DNA of 64,000 nucleotides from Platerodrilus igneus. Taxonomy: Eukaryota; Arthropoda; Insecta; Coleoptera; Lycidae. Where the stretch lies: NCBI GenBank assembly GCA_036346225.1, contig JARFIW010001088.1, positions 2,418,001 through 2,482,000 on the forward strand, written 5' to 3'. The notes beneath the pieces were generated by a model, which saw only the letters and a program-made list of their open reading frames with translations, did no database searches and was not told where the DNA came from. Made by a program: the position numbers and the translations under genes. Shown here piece after piece: positions 36,011 to 50,794 of this stretch (within the stretch, counting starts at the first letter, position 1; each line of letters starts with the position of its first letter).

Positions 36011-38437
36011 TTGCAGAGCTTTGGTCTTTGGTCAGTTAATAGTATATCTTGAAGGATGTCAACAGATAGTTAAAGCCAACAATGAAAACGAACACAATAA
36101 AAATTACACAAAGAAAAGAGACATGTGGTTCCTTGGACTCGTAAACAAAAAATTGTTGAAAATTACTTTGCAAGACATAAAATCTAAAAATCCCAAAACG
36201 TCATGAGTGTGAAAAGTTAAAGATTGTGTTTCCGGATAATTTAGCTAATAGACTGACTAAAAATAAAAGTTTATGTTCAGAATAAGTATGTCTCGTCAAA
36301 ATAATAACTGTATTTTAGTAAGATCGTATACTTTGATACGTTATACAGGTATTATTTTCGATTTTTTATTTACTACTACTGTTATTGTAGTTTTACAAAT
36401 GTTTTAGTACAATGCAGTTTATTATGTTAATAATGCGTTTAGTTTCGAAATTAAGGTTCTAAGCGGAACTACGTTTGTATATTTTCTGGAAAAATAAAGT
36501 TTCAATTAAATTGCATTTTTATATTATAAAGGAAGGCGTGTGTCTGTGTTAATATTTATATCATGATACGTAATCAAAATAATCCTAAAATAATCAAATC
36601 TCCTAGGGTAGAATATGAAAATGAAACAATTATTGTTTCTTCCAAGTTATGAATCATGATTTATTATTACCAAAAGTATAAGTTGTATAACTTATATTCT
36701 GCTTTATGAGACTACGTTTGAATTTACTTCCAGCGATCGAGAATCAGATAAATTAATATAACTTTCGGAACTTTTAAAAATAAAACTACCATACACATTA
36801 CTATAACAATATACTAGCGATTTGTTCAAAAAATATTTTGCTCTTCTGGGTCTGTCGCTATGTGTTTGTGCATGTGCAAGTGATTTGAAAAGCATGTAGG
36901 CTGGTATGTGCAGTTATATAAGAAATGATCTTTAGGGTATTTCTGAACACCTGTACACCTGGCGGTGAAATTTTTGTAGCGACTTTGAGATTATCTTTCC
37001 TCAGCAACAAGCCGCTTTCGGTACACAAAAGTCAATTTCACAAACTTGATATACAAATAATTATTAGATAAGTTCCTCTTTATTAATCTACTTTCAAAGA
37101 TTATTTTCTATTTAATATGAATAAAAAATATGAATATATAGCCAAGAACAGTCAATTTAAGCCTAGAACCATAAAATCTTAATCAGGATCAGTATAATGA
37201 ATTTTACAAGGACGGTATATTCGGCTGGTTTAGAACGTCTAAATTTAAAAGAATGAAAAAGTAATTATTTATAACAAGGAGATATTTGTCGTTCTTCTCA
37301 ATGACTTTACTTGAAAATAGTATGTACACTCAAGGATTTTGCGTTCAAAAAGGAGTTAATTATTGTTCATTACCCTTGTAGAATGTAGACAAAAAACCCA
37401 TCCGCTTTTATATATGAAAAATTCTACATCTCAAAGCCTATCATATTTCACATTAAGTAAATTTAAGTGTCCGTAAAACTATTTTAGATAACATTGCAAT
37501 CAATAAGTTTGACTCTTCTTTAAAAATCACTTCACCAATCGATTTAATAATATACAGATTTGAATACAATGGCACGGTATAATGTCGACCTTGAACAACA
37601 AAGAAACTGTGGTAAAAAATTGTTTTCAAATTGCGTTATTCTAGAAAATATTATTAAAAATTAAGATCCATAACACTGAATTTTTTAAAATAGCCAAAAT
37701 ACGAAAAAGTAGTAATGCTGAAAAATCACATTTGCATCAAACAATGTAGTTTATTTAATGTCGTACTTTATAGCAAAATTATATAGCGCTTTGTTGACAA
37801 ACGTTTGGGTTCAAAATTATTCTCGATTTGTTACTCACGGTAAGTTCTTATAATAATTAAAGCCTAAATCATGTCCTAATAAAAGTCAATGATTACATGT
37901 ATGCATTTTCAATTTTACAGACTACTGTATTACTTCAATGAACGCTAAACGCAGTTTCGTCCTTCAAATTAGTCACGTAATTTTTTAAACGTGATCTAAT
38001 AATATCTTACGGAAAAGCAAATGCAACAAGCGCATGTCAAACTCCCCTCCCACATACTAGTCAATCGAACAAGTAAAGCTTAGTTGTAGTGGACCTGAAA
38101 TAATGAGCGACTTCAAGGAGTACAACGTTGCCAATTCTCCGGACGTGTGTTTGTGAATACCACGACTGATAGATATACGGTCTCGATATACACCCGACGA
38201 ACGCAGTGCCTCTGCTGTAAAAACGTTGAACTAAAAATGTATATTTTTTTAATGTTTTGCAGCCAAGGGACGTCCACCCCTAATTTTTGTCAAATGACAT
38301 ATTTAGCTCATACAAAGCTTCTCCAAAAATTTAACATGCTGGAAATTCGGCGTCCGTATACTGGACGTAGTATTTCACATGGACGTTGGATGTAATGTAA
38401 AATCAGAATGTACGGACGTTCGATTGTTGGTGGGATG

Positions 38438-38438
<1 letters not shown>
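36011..38438. other. Intron DNA, nothing coding recognised
   Basis: AT-rich. The only structure noted is a cluster of GGACGT hexamers at 38141-38419. Short open frames (36021-36206, 38147-38395) show no domains. Confidence 0.4.

Positions 38439-38486
<48 letters not shown>
38439..38486. repeat. (TA)n tract bounding the Penelope palindrome on the left
   Basis: An uninterrupted TA run of about 48 bp, immediately next to the 3' end of the minus-strand Penelope copy. Confidence 0.9.
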
Positions 38487-38488
<2 letters not shown>

Positions 38489-40373
38489 GAATTACTAATA
38501 ACGACCTCCTTTATTGTAATTTTCTAAAAATGTTGTGGGTTTTAGGTCGGCTGGATTATTTAAGAAAACTCTTTTTATAAACCTGAGCTTTCAGTTTATT
38601 TTAATCCTTTTCAAAGGTACTACAATAACAGAATTGATAAATAAACATTAAATGATATTGTATACTCACTAAGGCGAGGTTATAATAAATTGGCGATTAA
38701 CATAAAAAGTTATTTTGGTTATAAATCTTCTAAAATGTATATAACAACTTCAAAATACAACAAGAGGTAAAAGTATTATGTAAATAAAATATTGATAATA
38801 AATAAAAGTCAAAAGTTTGATAGAAATTGTTATTAAAAGGCAACCTTAAAAAATGTTTATTATAACTATTCTGTGTATATATCTGCATGTAACACTGTGA
38901 GTGTATGTATGTATGTATGTATGTATGTATGTGTGTATGTGGGTGTTTTTTTTTTTTGTGTGGTGTGTGTGTGTGTGTGTGTGGTGTGTGTGTGTGTGTT
39001 GTTTTTTATTATATTTATTTATTTTAATATTATTAAGAGAATTCATCTTATAGATCCATTGACAAATTTGTTGCTGTGTGGTTGTTTTTATTTTTGATAT
39101 TTAGAAGATACGTGTAGATACAATTTAAGTTATTAATATCTGTTCTTTTGTTCATAGTATTTTTTTGCTGATAGATGTGGCACATTTCTAGAAACTCTCT
39201 TTTTGATTTTTTGTCTTCCATCTGTAATATAATTGGATTGTTAAAATCTATTTTATGGTTTTTAGTATTTACGTGTATACATAGGGCACAAGCATTTGGT
39301 TTTATCGTATATCGCTCTTATGTTGGGTTATTCGTTGCCTAAGGGTTTGTTTGCTTTGTCCTCGTAACACTCATTACAATCTAGACAATTGATTTTATAT
39401 ATGATGTTCCTTTTATTTAAAATAGAGTTTTATCTTTAATTTTAGAGAAAATGTAATTTAAGGTTAAAGTATTTTTAGAAGTTATTTTTATGTTAAATTT
39501 GTTAAATACGTTAGTTAGTTTTGGTGTAAGGTATTCAATGTATGGAAGAGATTTAAATGTAACTGTACTGTCTATTTGTTTATTATTATTATTATTATTA
39601 TTTGTGTTGTTATGTGTATTATTATCTGTAATTTCTGTAGTGTGGTTATATAAAAGACGTTTTATTAATTTTGGAGGATAGTTGTTTTTATTAAAATATT
39701 AAAAGTTTGTTTAAATTTTTTGATAAAATGTATGGTGACTTATTGTTTTAATTCTGTTTTTAGTGTTAAAATAAAATTTATTTTTATTTTGTAAGAGTGA
39801 TACGAGAAGTAATTTAAGTACCTTCAGAGTTGGTTGGTTTTGATACCAATCTAATAAAATAAAATTATTTGTATTTCTAATAAGTAACGTATCTAAAAAT
39901 GGTACTGCGTTTTATTCTCTACTTCTACGGTAAACTGAATTTTTCGTGGTAACTGTTAAAAGTATTAAGTGTTTGGTAATTTTATTTGCTGGTACAGATG
40001 TAATTATGTCATCAACAAATTTTTAATGAAGGGTAGTTCAAAGGAAGTTTCTTAATTACTTCATCTAAAAGACTATCCATTACAATTTGTGCAAATATTG
40101 GACTTAAATTGGATCCCATAGGGCAACCAAAAGTTTGAATATAATATTCATTTTTGAAGCTGAAGTAACTACTATCAAATATGAATTCTATTATATCTAA
40201 AAATAATTGTTTTGGAATATTACATATTTTTTTTTATATTATGCCAAATGTTTTTGATATTGTCTAGTACTAATTGTTTTGGAATATTAGTAAATAGTGA
40301 AACTACATCTAAGCTTATTAAAACATAATTGTTTGGGAGATGAAAATTATTTATGAAATTGGTAAAAAAAAAA
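38487..40373 (-). mobile_element. Penelope-like element, minus-strand half of palindrome
   Basis: On the minus strand from 40373 down, reverse transcriptase motifs appear (LDVVSLFTNIPKQLVLDNI near 40300, PMGSNLSPIFAQIVMDSLLD near 40120), followed by the linker and the GIY-YIG endonuclease ending at about 39134, then a 3' region with (GTAT)n and (TG)n runs at 38898-38999. The reverse transcriptase carries stops. It is 5'-truncated at the junction with the opposite copy. The region below 39801 is almost identical to the other arm. Confidence 0.78.
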
Positions 40374-41640
40374 TCACTCTTACAAAATAAAAATAAATTT
40401 TATTTTAACACTAAAAAACAGAATTAAAACAATAAGTCACCATACATTTTATCAAAAAAATTTAAACAAACTTTTTAATATTTTAATAAAAAACAACTAT
40501 CCTCCAAAATTAATAAAACGTCTTTTATATAACCACACTACAGAAATTACAGATAATAATACACATAACAACACAAATAATAATAATAATAATAATAAAC
40601 AAATAGACAGTACAGTTACATTTAAATCTCTTCCATACATTGAATACCTTACACCAAAACTAACAAACGTATTTAACAAATTTAACATAAAAATAACTTC
40701 TAAAAATACTTTAACCTTAAATTACATTTTCTCTAAAATTAAAGATAAAACTCTATTTTAAATAAAAGGAACATCATATATAAAATCAATTGTCTAGATT
40801 GTAATGAGTGTTACGTAGGACAAAGCAAACAAACCCTTAGGCAACGAATAACCCAACATAAGAGCGATATACGTATAAAACCAAATGCTTGTGCCCTATG
40901 TATACACGTAAATACTAAAAACCATAAAATAGATTTTAACAATCCAATTATATTACAGATGGAAGACAAAAAATCAAAAAGAGAGTTTCTAGAAATGTGC
41001 CACATCTATCAGCAAAAATACTATGAACAAAAGAACAGATATTAATAACTTAAATTGTATCTACGTATCTTCTAAATATCAAAAATAAAAACAACCACAC
41101 AGCAACAAATTTGTCAATGGATCTATAAGATGAATTCTCTTAATAATATTAAAATAAATAAATATAATAAAAAACCACACACACACACATCACACACACA
41201 CACACACACAAAAAAACACCCACATACACACATACATACATACATACATACATACATACACTCACAGTGTTACACGCAGATACATACACAGGAAAGTTAT
41301 AATAAACATTTTTAAGGTTGCCTGTTAATAAAAATTTCTATCAAACTTTTGAGTTTTATTTATAATCAATATTTTATTTACGTAATACTTTTACCTCTTG
41401 TTGTATTTTGAAGTTGTTATATACATTTTAGAAGATTTATAACCAAAATAACTTTTTATGTTAATCGCCAATTTATTATAACCTCGCCTTAGTGAGTATA
41501 CAATATCATTTAATGTTTATTTATCAATTCTGTTATTGTAGTACCTTTGAAAAAGGATTAAAATAAATCCAAGCTCAGGTTTATAAAAGAGTTTTCTTAA
41601 ATAATCCAGCCGACCTAAAACCCACAACATTTTAGAAAAT
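40374..41640 (+). mobile_element. Penelope-like element, plus-strand half of palindrome
   Basis: A shorter 5'-truncated copy, head to head with the one at 38487-40373. It starts within the reverse transcriptase-endonuclease linker. The symmetry is shown by matching 63-codon antisense open frames at 39490-39681 and 40497-40688 that differ at one residue. It ends at the (TA)n tract at 41641. Such inverted pairs with one truncated partner are a known habit of Penelope-like elements. Confidence 0.8.
40570..41044 (+). pseudogene. Penelope GIY-YIG endonuclease domain
   Basis: The plus-strand frame reads LPYIEYLTPKLTNVFNKFNI at 40630-40690, a short frame disturbance follows near 40760, then ECYVGQSKQTLRQRITQHKS and ALCIHVNTKNHKIDF, ending at TAA about 41044. 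The YVGQ, R and H residues match the GIY-YIG nuclease of Penelope-like elements, which cuts the target for priming. The GIY half itself falls in the disturbed part. Confidence 0.65.
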
Positions 41641-41650
41641 TATATATATA

Positions 41651-41697
<47 letters not shown>

Positions 41698-41705
41698 TTA
41701 TATAT
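41641..41705. repeat. (TA)n tract between two Penelope insertions
   Basis: TA run with two interruptions. Its left edge touches the palindrome and its right edge the 3' end of the next Penelope copy. Confidence 0.9.
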
Positions 41706-45953
<4,248 letters not shown>

Positions 45954-46127
45954 ATATACAAAACGTTTAGGCAGACATGTTATTGCTGCCCAGAAGATAA
46001 GTAAAGGCGAAGCTATTTTTATAGAAAAATCATATACGTTTGCTCCTTTGTATAACCAGGACGGATTTCTAAATATGTGCTCCAATTATTGTCAATATTG
46101 TTTAAAACAACTAGATAATAGTATTCC
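45954..46127 (+). CDS. Smyd4: SMYD4-like exon c (SET start and first MYND cysteines)
   Basis: The acceptor CATGTTTTAG leads into RYTKRLGRHVIAAQKISKGE, the standard opening of a SMYD SET domain (GR-x-V-x-A-x-x-x-x-x-GE), followed by AIFIEKSYTFAPL. It ends with the first MYND zinc ligands (CQYC). Two bases are carried in and two carried out, at CC/GTAAGT. The join to exon b restores an arginine codon, which supports the 37-kb intron. Confidence 0.85.
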
Positions 46128-46181
46128 GTAAGTATAGTTAAAGCTGTATTCTCTCACTTTAAAAATGTTAATTTTTTTTAG

Positions 46182-46482
46182 CTGTAAAGAATGTGTAACA
46201 TATGTATATTGTAACGAAGCATGCAGAGATGCTGCTTGGAACGAATTTCACCGTTGGGAATGTCTGGCCGTACAAGCTAACATATTTAAGTACATAAGAA
46301 AAGCACATATAGCTTTAAGAATTATCATGAAAGCTGCACACAAGGGTTTTAACAGGGTTCTTGCAGTATCTGAATGTGATATGTCCACTTTTGGTGATAA
46401 AACAAATAATTATCCATACTTTTATAATAGTTCTAGCATTATTAGTACATTACCACAGAGTATATTAATGCAATTAGCAGGG
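46182..46482 (+). CDS. Smyd4: SMYD4-like exon d (MYND finger, inter-domain helices)
   Basis: It follows a 54-nt intron. With exon c it completes the MYND finger: CQYC, nine residues, CKEC, then YCNEAC and H-RWEC, giving the C-x2-C ... YC-x3-C-x7-H-x3-C pattern. The rest is the variable SMYD insert between the two halves of SET (AHIALRIIMKAAHKG ... LPQSILMQLAG). The donor is GGG/GTACGT in phase 0. MYND fingers are protein-interaction modules that bind proline-rich partners, as known for the family. Confidence 0.88.
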
Positions 46483-46541
46483 GTACGTTGTTACTTTATT
46501 TTGAATATAGACTTATTTAATTGTAATAAAACAAATTTCAG

Positions 46542-46830
46542 ATTGCTGCTCTATTGGTAAATTATTTAAAACTTAAGACTGATTTTTTCGAATGGCTAAA
46601 AGAACAACCTGGCTGTGGTAATAAAGATGATACAGTATTAATGCACGAAGTTGGTGCTTTGATTATCCGACATTGTGCAGAGCTTCCAAACAGATTTCTA
46701 ACAATTAAGTCTTATGACTCTACTAACTTAGTTGACGAGGAATGCTTACCAATAACGACTGATATTGCACTTGCCGTGTGCCCTCTGTAATAACATTGCG
46801 TCATTCTTGTGTACCAAATACGTCCCAATA
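46542..46830 (+). CDS. Smyd4: SMYD4-like exon e (core SET, with apparent 1-base loss)
   Basis: It follows a 59-nt intron in phase 0 and reads IAALLVNYLKLKTDFFEWL ... TDIALAVCP. As given, the frame then meets a stop at 46788-46790. The reading frame one step over continues the domain at once with the RHSCVPNT motif (46800-46825), the SET cofactor-binding block usually written NHSC-x-PN. A single missing base in the C-run at 46781-46783 accounts for this. Exon phase at the donor TA/GTAAGT agrees with the next exon only if that base is counted. It may be a real null allele or an assembly error. Confidence 0.82.
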
Positions 46831-46880
46831 GTAAGTTGTATTACACATTCTATGGTGGATAATAATACTTTGTTTTCTAG

Positions 46881-47064
46881 TTTTTTAGGAAATACACTTG
46901 TTGTTAAGGCCTTAACTGATATTGTGCCTAATCAAGAAATATTTATGGCATATTTGGATATAAATTATATTACAATGAACATGCAGGAACGAATGGAGTC
47001 TTTGGAAAAAAATTGTTCTGTAAAATGCAAATGTATTGCATGTATCGATCCAACACTTGATTTG
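46881..47064 (+). CDS. Smyd4: SMYD4-like exon f (C-terminal half of SET, post-SET)
   Basis: It follows a 50-nt intron with acceptor TTTTCTAG. It completes a tyrosine codon and reads FLGNTLVVKALTDIVPNQEI, then FMAYLDINYI, the strand and tyrosine-bearing segment of SET that closes the active site. QERMESL and the post-SET cysteine cluster CKCIAC follow. The exon leaves in phase 0 at TTG/GTATGT. The order is as in SMYD proteins, where the post-SET cysteines bind zinc. Confidence 0.85.
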
Positions 47065-47112
47065 GTATGTTAATGTGATGAGTAGAATATTGTCAGATAC
47101 TCATGTTTTTAG

Positions 47113-47284
47113 ACTGCATTTGATTCGCTTAAGTGTATTAAATGTGGAGGACGTGCACCTATTGTATATGCAAATAAAAATATTGGACGATTAGAATGTT
47201 TGTGTCGTCATTGTAATTTCAGATTCATATTACCTGGTGAAGTTATGCAACAAATCACATTATATGGTGAAATTTGGCGTAATT
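47113..47284 (+). CDS. Smyd4: SMYD4-like exon g (second cysteine pair region)
   Basis: It follows a 48-nt intron with acceptor ATGTTTTTAG. It encodes FDSLKCIKCGGRAPIVY, then LECLCRHCNFRF, two C-x2-C pairs that look like a further zinc site, then a helical stretch (VMQQITLYGEIWRN). The donor is AATT/GTAAGT, leaving one base. The following 5.8-kb intron holds RTE and Tc1-like insertions. Confidence 0.8.
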
Positions 47285-47587
47285 GTAAGTATACAATTAT
47301 TTTGTTTTATTGTAATTAACGCCATTTCGAATGGACCTGCACCTTGCCGAAGTTCTAGATTACTAGAACAGGTGAAATGGCTTGCGTGTTCTAATGAGCT
47401 AAAGAATCAAACTACAGGTCCAACCAAAGTAGTAGGGTCGTTAGTAAGGAACCAGACGAAGATAGGTCCCCGAAAGAGGGTAGCGGCTCTTTCGTTACTT
47501 AGATTGGCAGAGACTATAGGGGTCGGTGTGGCAGTCTAAGACACACTACCGCGATGTGGAAGGCAACGGGAAACCATCAGGAAAGGG

Positions 47588-49270
47588 GTGAGACAGGGAT
47601 GTTCCCTATCCCCATTAATTTTTAACTTGTACATTGAAGAGGCAATGAATACTGTCAAATGCAGGAAAACATTTGGAATTACTATGCAGGGACAAAAAAT
47701 TGATATGCTCAGATTTGCAGATGATATAGCGGTATTAGCATCTAGCAAGGAAGAGTTAGAAGCTGCTCTCAATGAAATGGAAACGGTTCTAACAGAGAGA
47801 TACGGTATGAAAATTAACAAAAGTAAAACTAAAGTACTAATATACAAAGGAGGGAAAAATAAATCAAAAACAAGAATACAAATATGTAACACGAACTTAC
47901 AAGAGGATAAGGATTTCTGCTACCTAGGAAGCCAAATAACGCAAGATGGGAAAAGCACAAAAGATATAAAACAAAGATTAGCACAAGGTCGTGCTACATT
48001 TAACAAGAAAAAGCAACTACTGTGCTCAAAGACCACAAACATAGAAACAAGGAAAAGATTGCTCAAAACATATGTTTGGAGCACAGCACTGTACAGCTGT
48101 AAAGCCTGGACAGTGGGACAAACGGACAAGGAAAAGGTAGAAGCCTTTGAAATGTGGTGCTACAGACGTACGATGAAGATATCATGGACAGACAAAGTTA
48201 AGAACGAAGACGTACTAAAAATGGTAGAGGAAGAAAGAAATATGTGGAAAACGGTAAAAAATATGAGAGATAGGTCTTACCATTGAATTGGTGATGATAC
48301 ATTTATATGGTGATAGTTCTTACACTTAAAGAGTCGATAAAACAGTTTACGAAGTCGGTAATACAGTTTAAGAGTTCATAAACACATCACACAAGCGCAA
48401 TGAATAAGAAAGCGAGCAACGCCCCTGGCGGATGTAAGTGCGAAACTTATTACAGATTCCGCGCTGCCAATTACCATGACGTCACCACTGCCAAATTACA
48501 TTGCGTAATAATCGGAAATATAAAAAGTTAAATAAACAGGTAACACATAATTTACTCACATGATAGGTCCAGATTTCCATGATGCGCCTATCATCCTGCA
48601 GGATAGATGAGGATGGTGATTCCTCCGGAGCTGCTAGCTGAGCATGGACATCAGGGTCGTGGAGTCCAGTTCGCCTCGGTGGCTGTAAAATTCTCCTACC
48701 TATGCAGGGATCGGATTAGGAACAAGGTAAAGGGCGACAACAAAGATAATTAGGCAGGATAACTACATAGGTAAAGCTAAGACACGACCACACTCCTTGA
48801 AGATCAAAGGCAAACAGCCATGTTATAGAGAGAACAGGAAACTTCCCCCACTCTTTTTGTCTTTTTCCCATTGGCGCGAACTTATTCGTCCAACCCTCTA
48901 GTGTCGCGCACTCTGCGCAAACTCACTGTGATGTATCGGAAGTACACGCCTAGTCTATTTAAATTCTGCGCGCCGCGTCTTTTGAAATTATGGCGCGAAA
49001 CTTCCGTACATCAACTTAACCTAATACATGTTAGAGTGCCGATTTGGCACGTAACATAGGATGATAGCCCACATACTACTGCATGAGGGAATAGTGCGGA
49101 ATATACTAGAAGCAGAGATAGGAAAAAAGAGAAGAAGAGGTAGACCTAGGTTAGACTACTGCACACAGATAGTGAAAGATGTAGGCTATAGGAGTTTCAG
49201 GGAAATGTGTATGCTAGCTCAGAAGAGAAATCAATGGAGGTGCGCATCCAACCAGTCCCAAGATGGATAA
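47588..49270 (+). pseudogene. RTE reverse transcriptase C-terminal half
   Basis: 47588-48286 is one open frame of 230 codons with GVRQGCSLSPLIFNLYIEEA, an intact FADDIAVL catalytic box, DFCYLGSQITQDGKSTKDI and the RRTMKISW end. The frame then runs into the inserted DNA. The protein resumes at 49061-49270 (MIAHILLHEGIVRNIL, GRPRLDYCTQIV). With the insertion removed, MRDR joins MIAHILLHEG in frame. It is the cleanest RTE coding stretch in the window, so this copy is comparatively recent. Confidence 0.8.
48275..49055. mobile_element. 781-bp insertion in RTE with 5-bp target duplication
   Basis: Bounded by ATAGG at 48270-48274 and 49056-49060 and by the continuous RTE reading frame. The ends read TCTTACCATTG and GGCACGTAAC, with only weak inverted similarity (TTAC/GTAA). 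No open frame of note, GC-rich in the middle and right part. It could be a solo LTR or a non-autonomous DNA element; the class is undecided. Confidence 0.55.
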
Positions 49271-49409
49271 ATTAATGACGAAGAAAGTAACTGCACTTAA
49301 ACATGATATTTATTATAAGCAACTACAAGCATTGGATGGGCAATATTCTCGAATAATGGTAATTGCATGAACATTTACTGGAAAACTATTATTTCGGCAA
49401 ATGTCTAAG

Positions 49410-49497
49410 TACTCCCTGTATGTTTGTTGTGGTTTGTTTAGCATTCTTCTTAATCTTCTTTGGGAATTAAACCACTCATAGTTTTTAAAATTATCTT
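49410..49497 (-). mobile_element. Single arm of the inverted-dimer element family
   Basis: TACTCCCTGTATGTTTGTTG and the following CTTCTTAATCTTCTTTGGGA match the left arm of the element at 60932-61419. Only this arm is present. It sits against the 3' tail of the RTE copy. Confidence 0.55.
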
Positions 49498-49519
49498 TAT
49501 GACCAGTTAAATGTTAATG

Positions 49520-50183
49520 ACAGTTAAATCTGATGATTATTATTAACAACTAGTTGTTTGTTGTGAAATATCTGCAACTAATGTTGACTGTGCGAAAAGA
49601 TATATTGGAAAAAATATTAAATCAGTAAATGTTCAAGTGCCGAGGGAATTTGGCAGCCACAGGCTGCTTACCTCCCTTCGCAACCACTGAATGTCGGAGA
49701 AATAGGGTATATAATTGTAAAACAATAGAAGGGGACTGAACTGCTTTTAAGAAGAAAGACAACAAACATAGAACAAAACGTTGTTGAAACAGCACAGACA
49801 GTATGCCTACGAAATACTAGCAGTCTGAAAATCAGACAGAAGAACAGTAGCAGCCTTTGAAATGCCGTGCTTCAGATGTATGAGGATGGACAGACAAAGG
49901 TAATAACAAATAGGTTATAGAAACAGTAAGGGAACAAGGATATCTTTGGGAAAAAGATATGAGAAACAGAAGGGCAGAATACGTTCTAAGGCATTTTTGG
50001 GGAATAGTATGGGATATATGACAAGCAGAGATAGGAAAAAAGAGGTGGATGTAGACCTAGATCAGATAGTGATAGATGCAGACTGTGCAAATTTCGGGGA
50101 AATCTGTAGGTTAGTTCAGAATATGAAACAATGATGATACGCATCTAATCAGTTTCAGGACTGAAGACCCAATGATGATGATG
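49520..50183 (+). mobile_element. RTE derivative (A-B leader plus RTE 3' part), plus strand
   Basis: The leader at 49520-49740 (GTTGACTGTGCGAAAAGATA, GGCAGCCACAGGCTGCTTA) joins RTE reverse transcriptase tail sequence at about 49742, ending in ATGATGATGATG at 50172-50183. It has the same design as the copies at 27866-28550 and 28551-29165 and lacks the SINE found in the latter. A short open frame at 49946-50134 is a relic of the RTE C-terminus. Confidence 0.55.
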
Positions 50184-50794
50184 TAATTAACAATTTGAAA
50201 TTTCATTAATGCTCCCTTGTGCTTAGTTAAACATTGCAAGTAAACCAGTGTGTGGCATCAGATTTTTTATTCGTGTGTCATTGTACGAAGGCAGCGATTT
50301 ATTGCGGTTGATATTTATTTTAGGAAATTATAAATACTCCCTATTGGTTTGTTGTGGTATGTTTTGTATTTTTTTTTATCTTCCTTGGAAATTAAACCAC
50401 TCGTGGTTGCTAACATGAGTGGTTTAATTCCCAAAGAAGATCAAGAAAAATTAGGGAATCATGTTCAATACAAAAATTTTTTATGAGATTTCTATCTACT
50501 TTCTATTTGTATGTTCGTAGCTGTCTCTCATTTTTCTAATTAAATAGTAATAAGCATATTATATCAGGCAAGGGATAATAGCCACCAATAGTCGACACCT
50601 CCAGAGGTTTTGTTTATAAAACAAATATTTTTTATCCTATCAAGTTCATTTTTACTTCTTCTATTGTGAAGCTGGATTTGTAATTTGCCAATGAATAAGT
50701 TTGGCTTTTACTAAGAAAACAACAATATATTGTGATTTTCAGCAAACTATAAAACAGAATTGTGATACTAATGTTGATGCTTGATAAACAAATA
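50184..50794. other. Intron DNA around the hairpin element
   Basis: Apart from the hairpin at 50335-50450 nothing is recognised. Confidence 0.4.
50335..50450. mobile_element. Short hairpin element of the inverted-dimer family
   Basis: Left arm TACTCCCTATTGGTTTG ... AATTAAACCACTC, a short spacer, then GAGTGGTTTAATTCCCAAAG in reverse. This is the smallest inverted dimer of the family seen complete at 60932-61419. Confidence 0.5.

Larger units (their letters stand above)
47335..49405 (+). mobile_element. RTE LINE, internally deleted, split by a 781-bp insertion
   Basis: Plus-strand RTE copy in the 5.8-kb SMYD4 intron. A leader with GTGGAAGGCAACGGGAAACC (47557-47576) joins directly to reverse transcriptase motif B at about 47585, so endonuclease and the first half of reverse transcriptase are deleted. 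The C-terminal tail is at 49056-49270 and a 3' non-coding tail runs to about 49405. Coding sequence is continuous across the insertion at 48275-49055. Confidence 0.7.

Noticed and set aside
38560..38640. Hammerhead ribozyme in the Penelope palindrome 3' region (CTGAAAGCTCAGG)
   Set aside because: The conserved CTGATGA and GAAA core pair is not present in a foldable order.
38846..39097. Open frames made of HTHT or VCVC repeats
   Set aside because: Translations of (TG)n and (GTAT)n runs in the Penelope 3' region.
39490..40688. Matching 63-codon hydrophobic proteins at 39490-39681 (+) and 40497-40688 (-)
   Set aside because: Both are antisense to the Penelope coding region. The similarity only reflects the palindrome.
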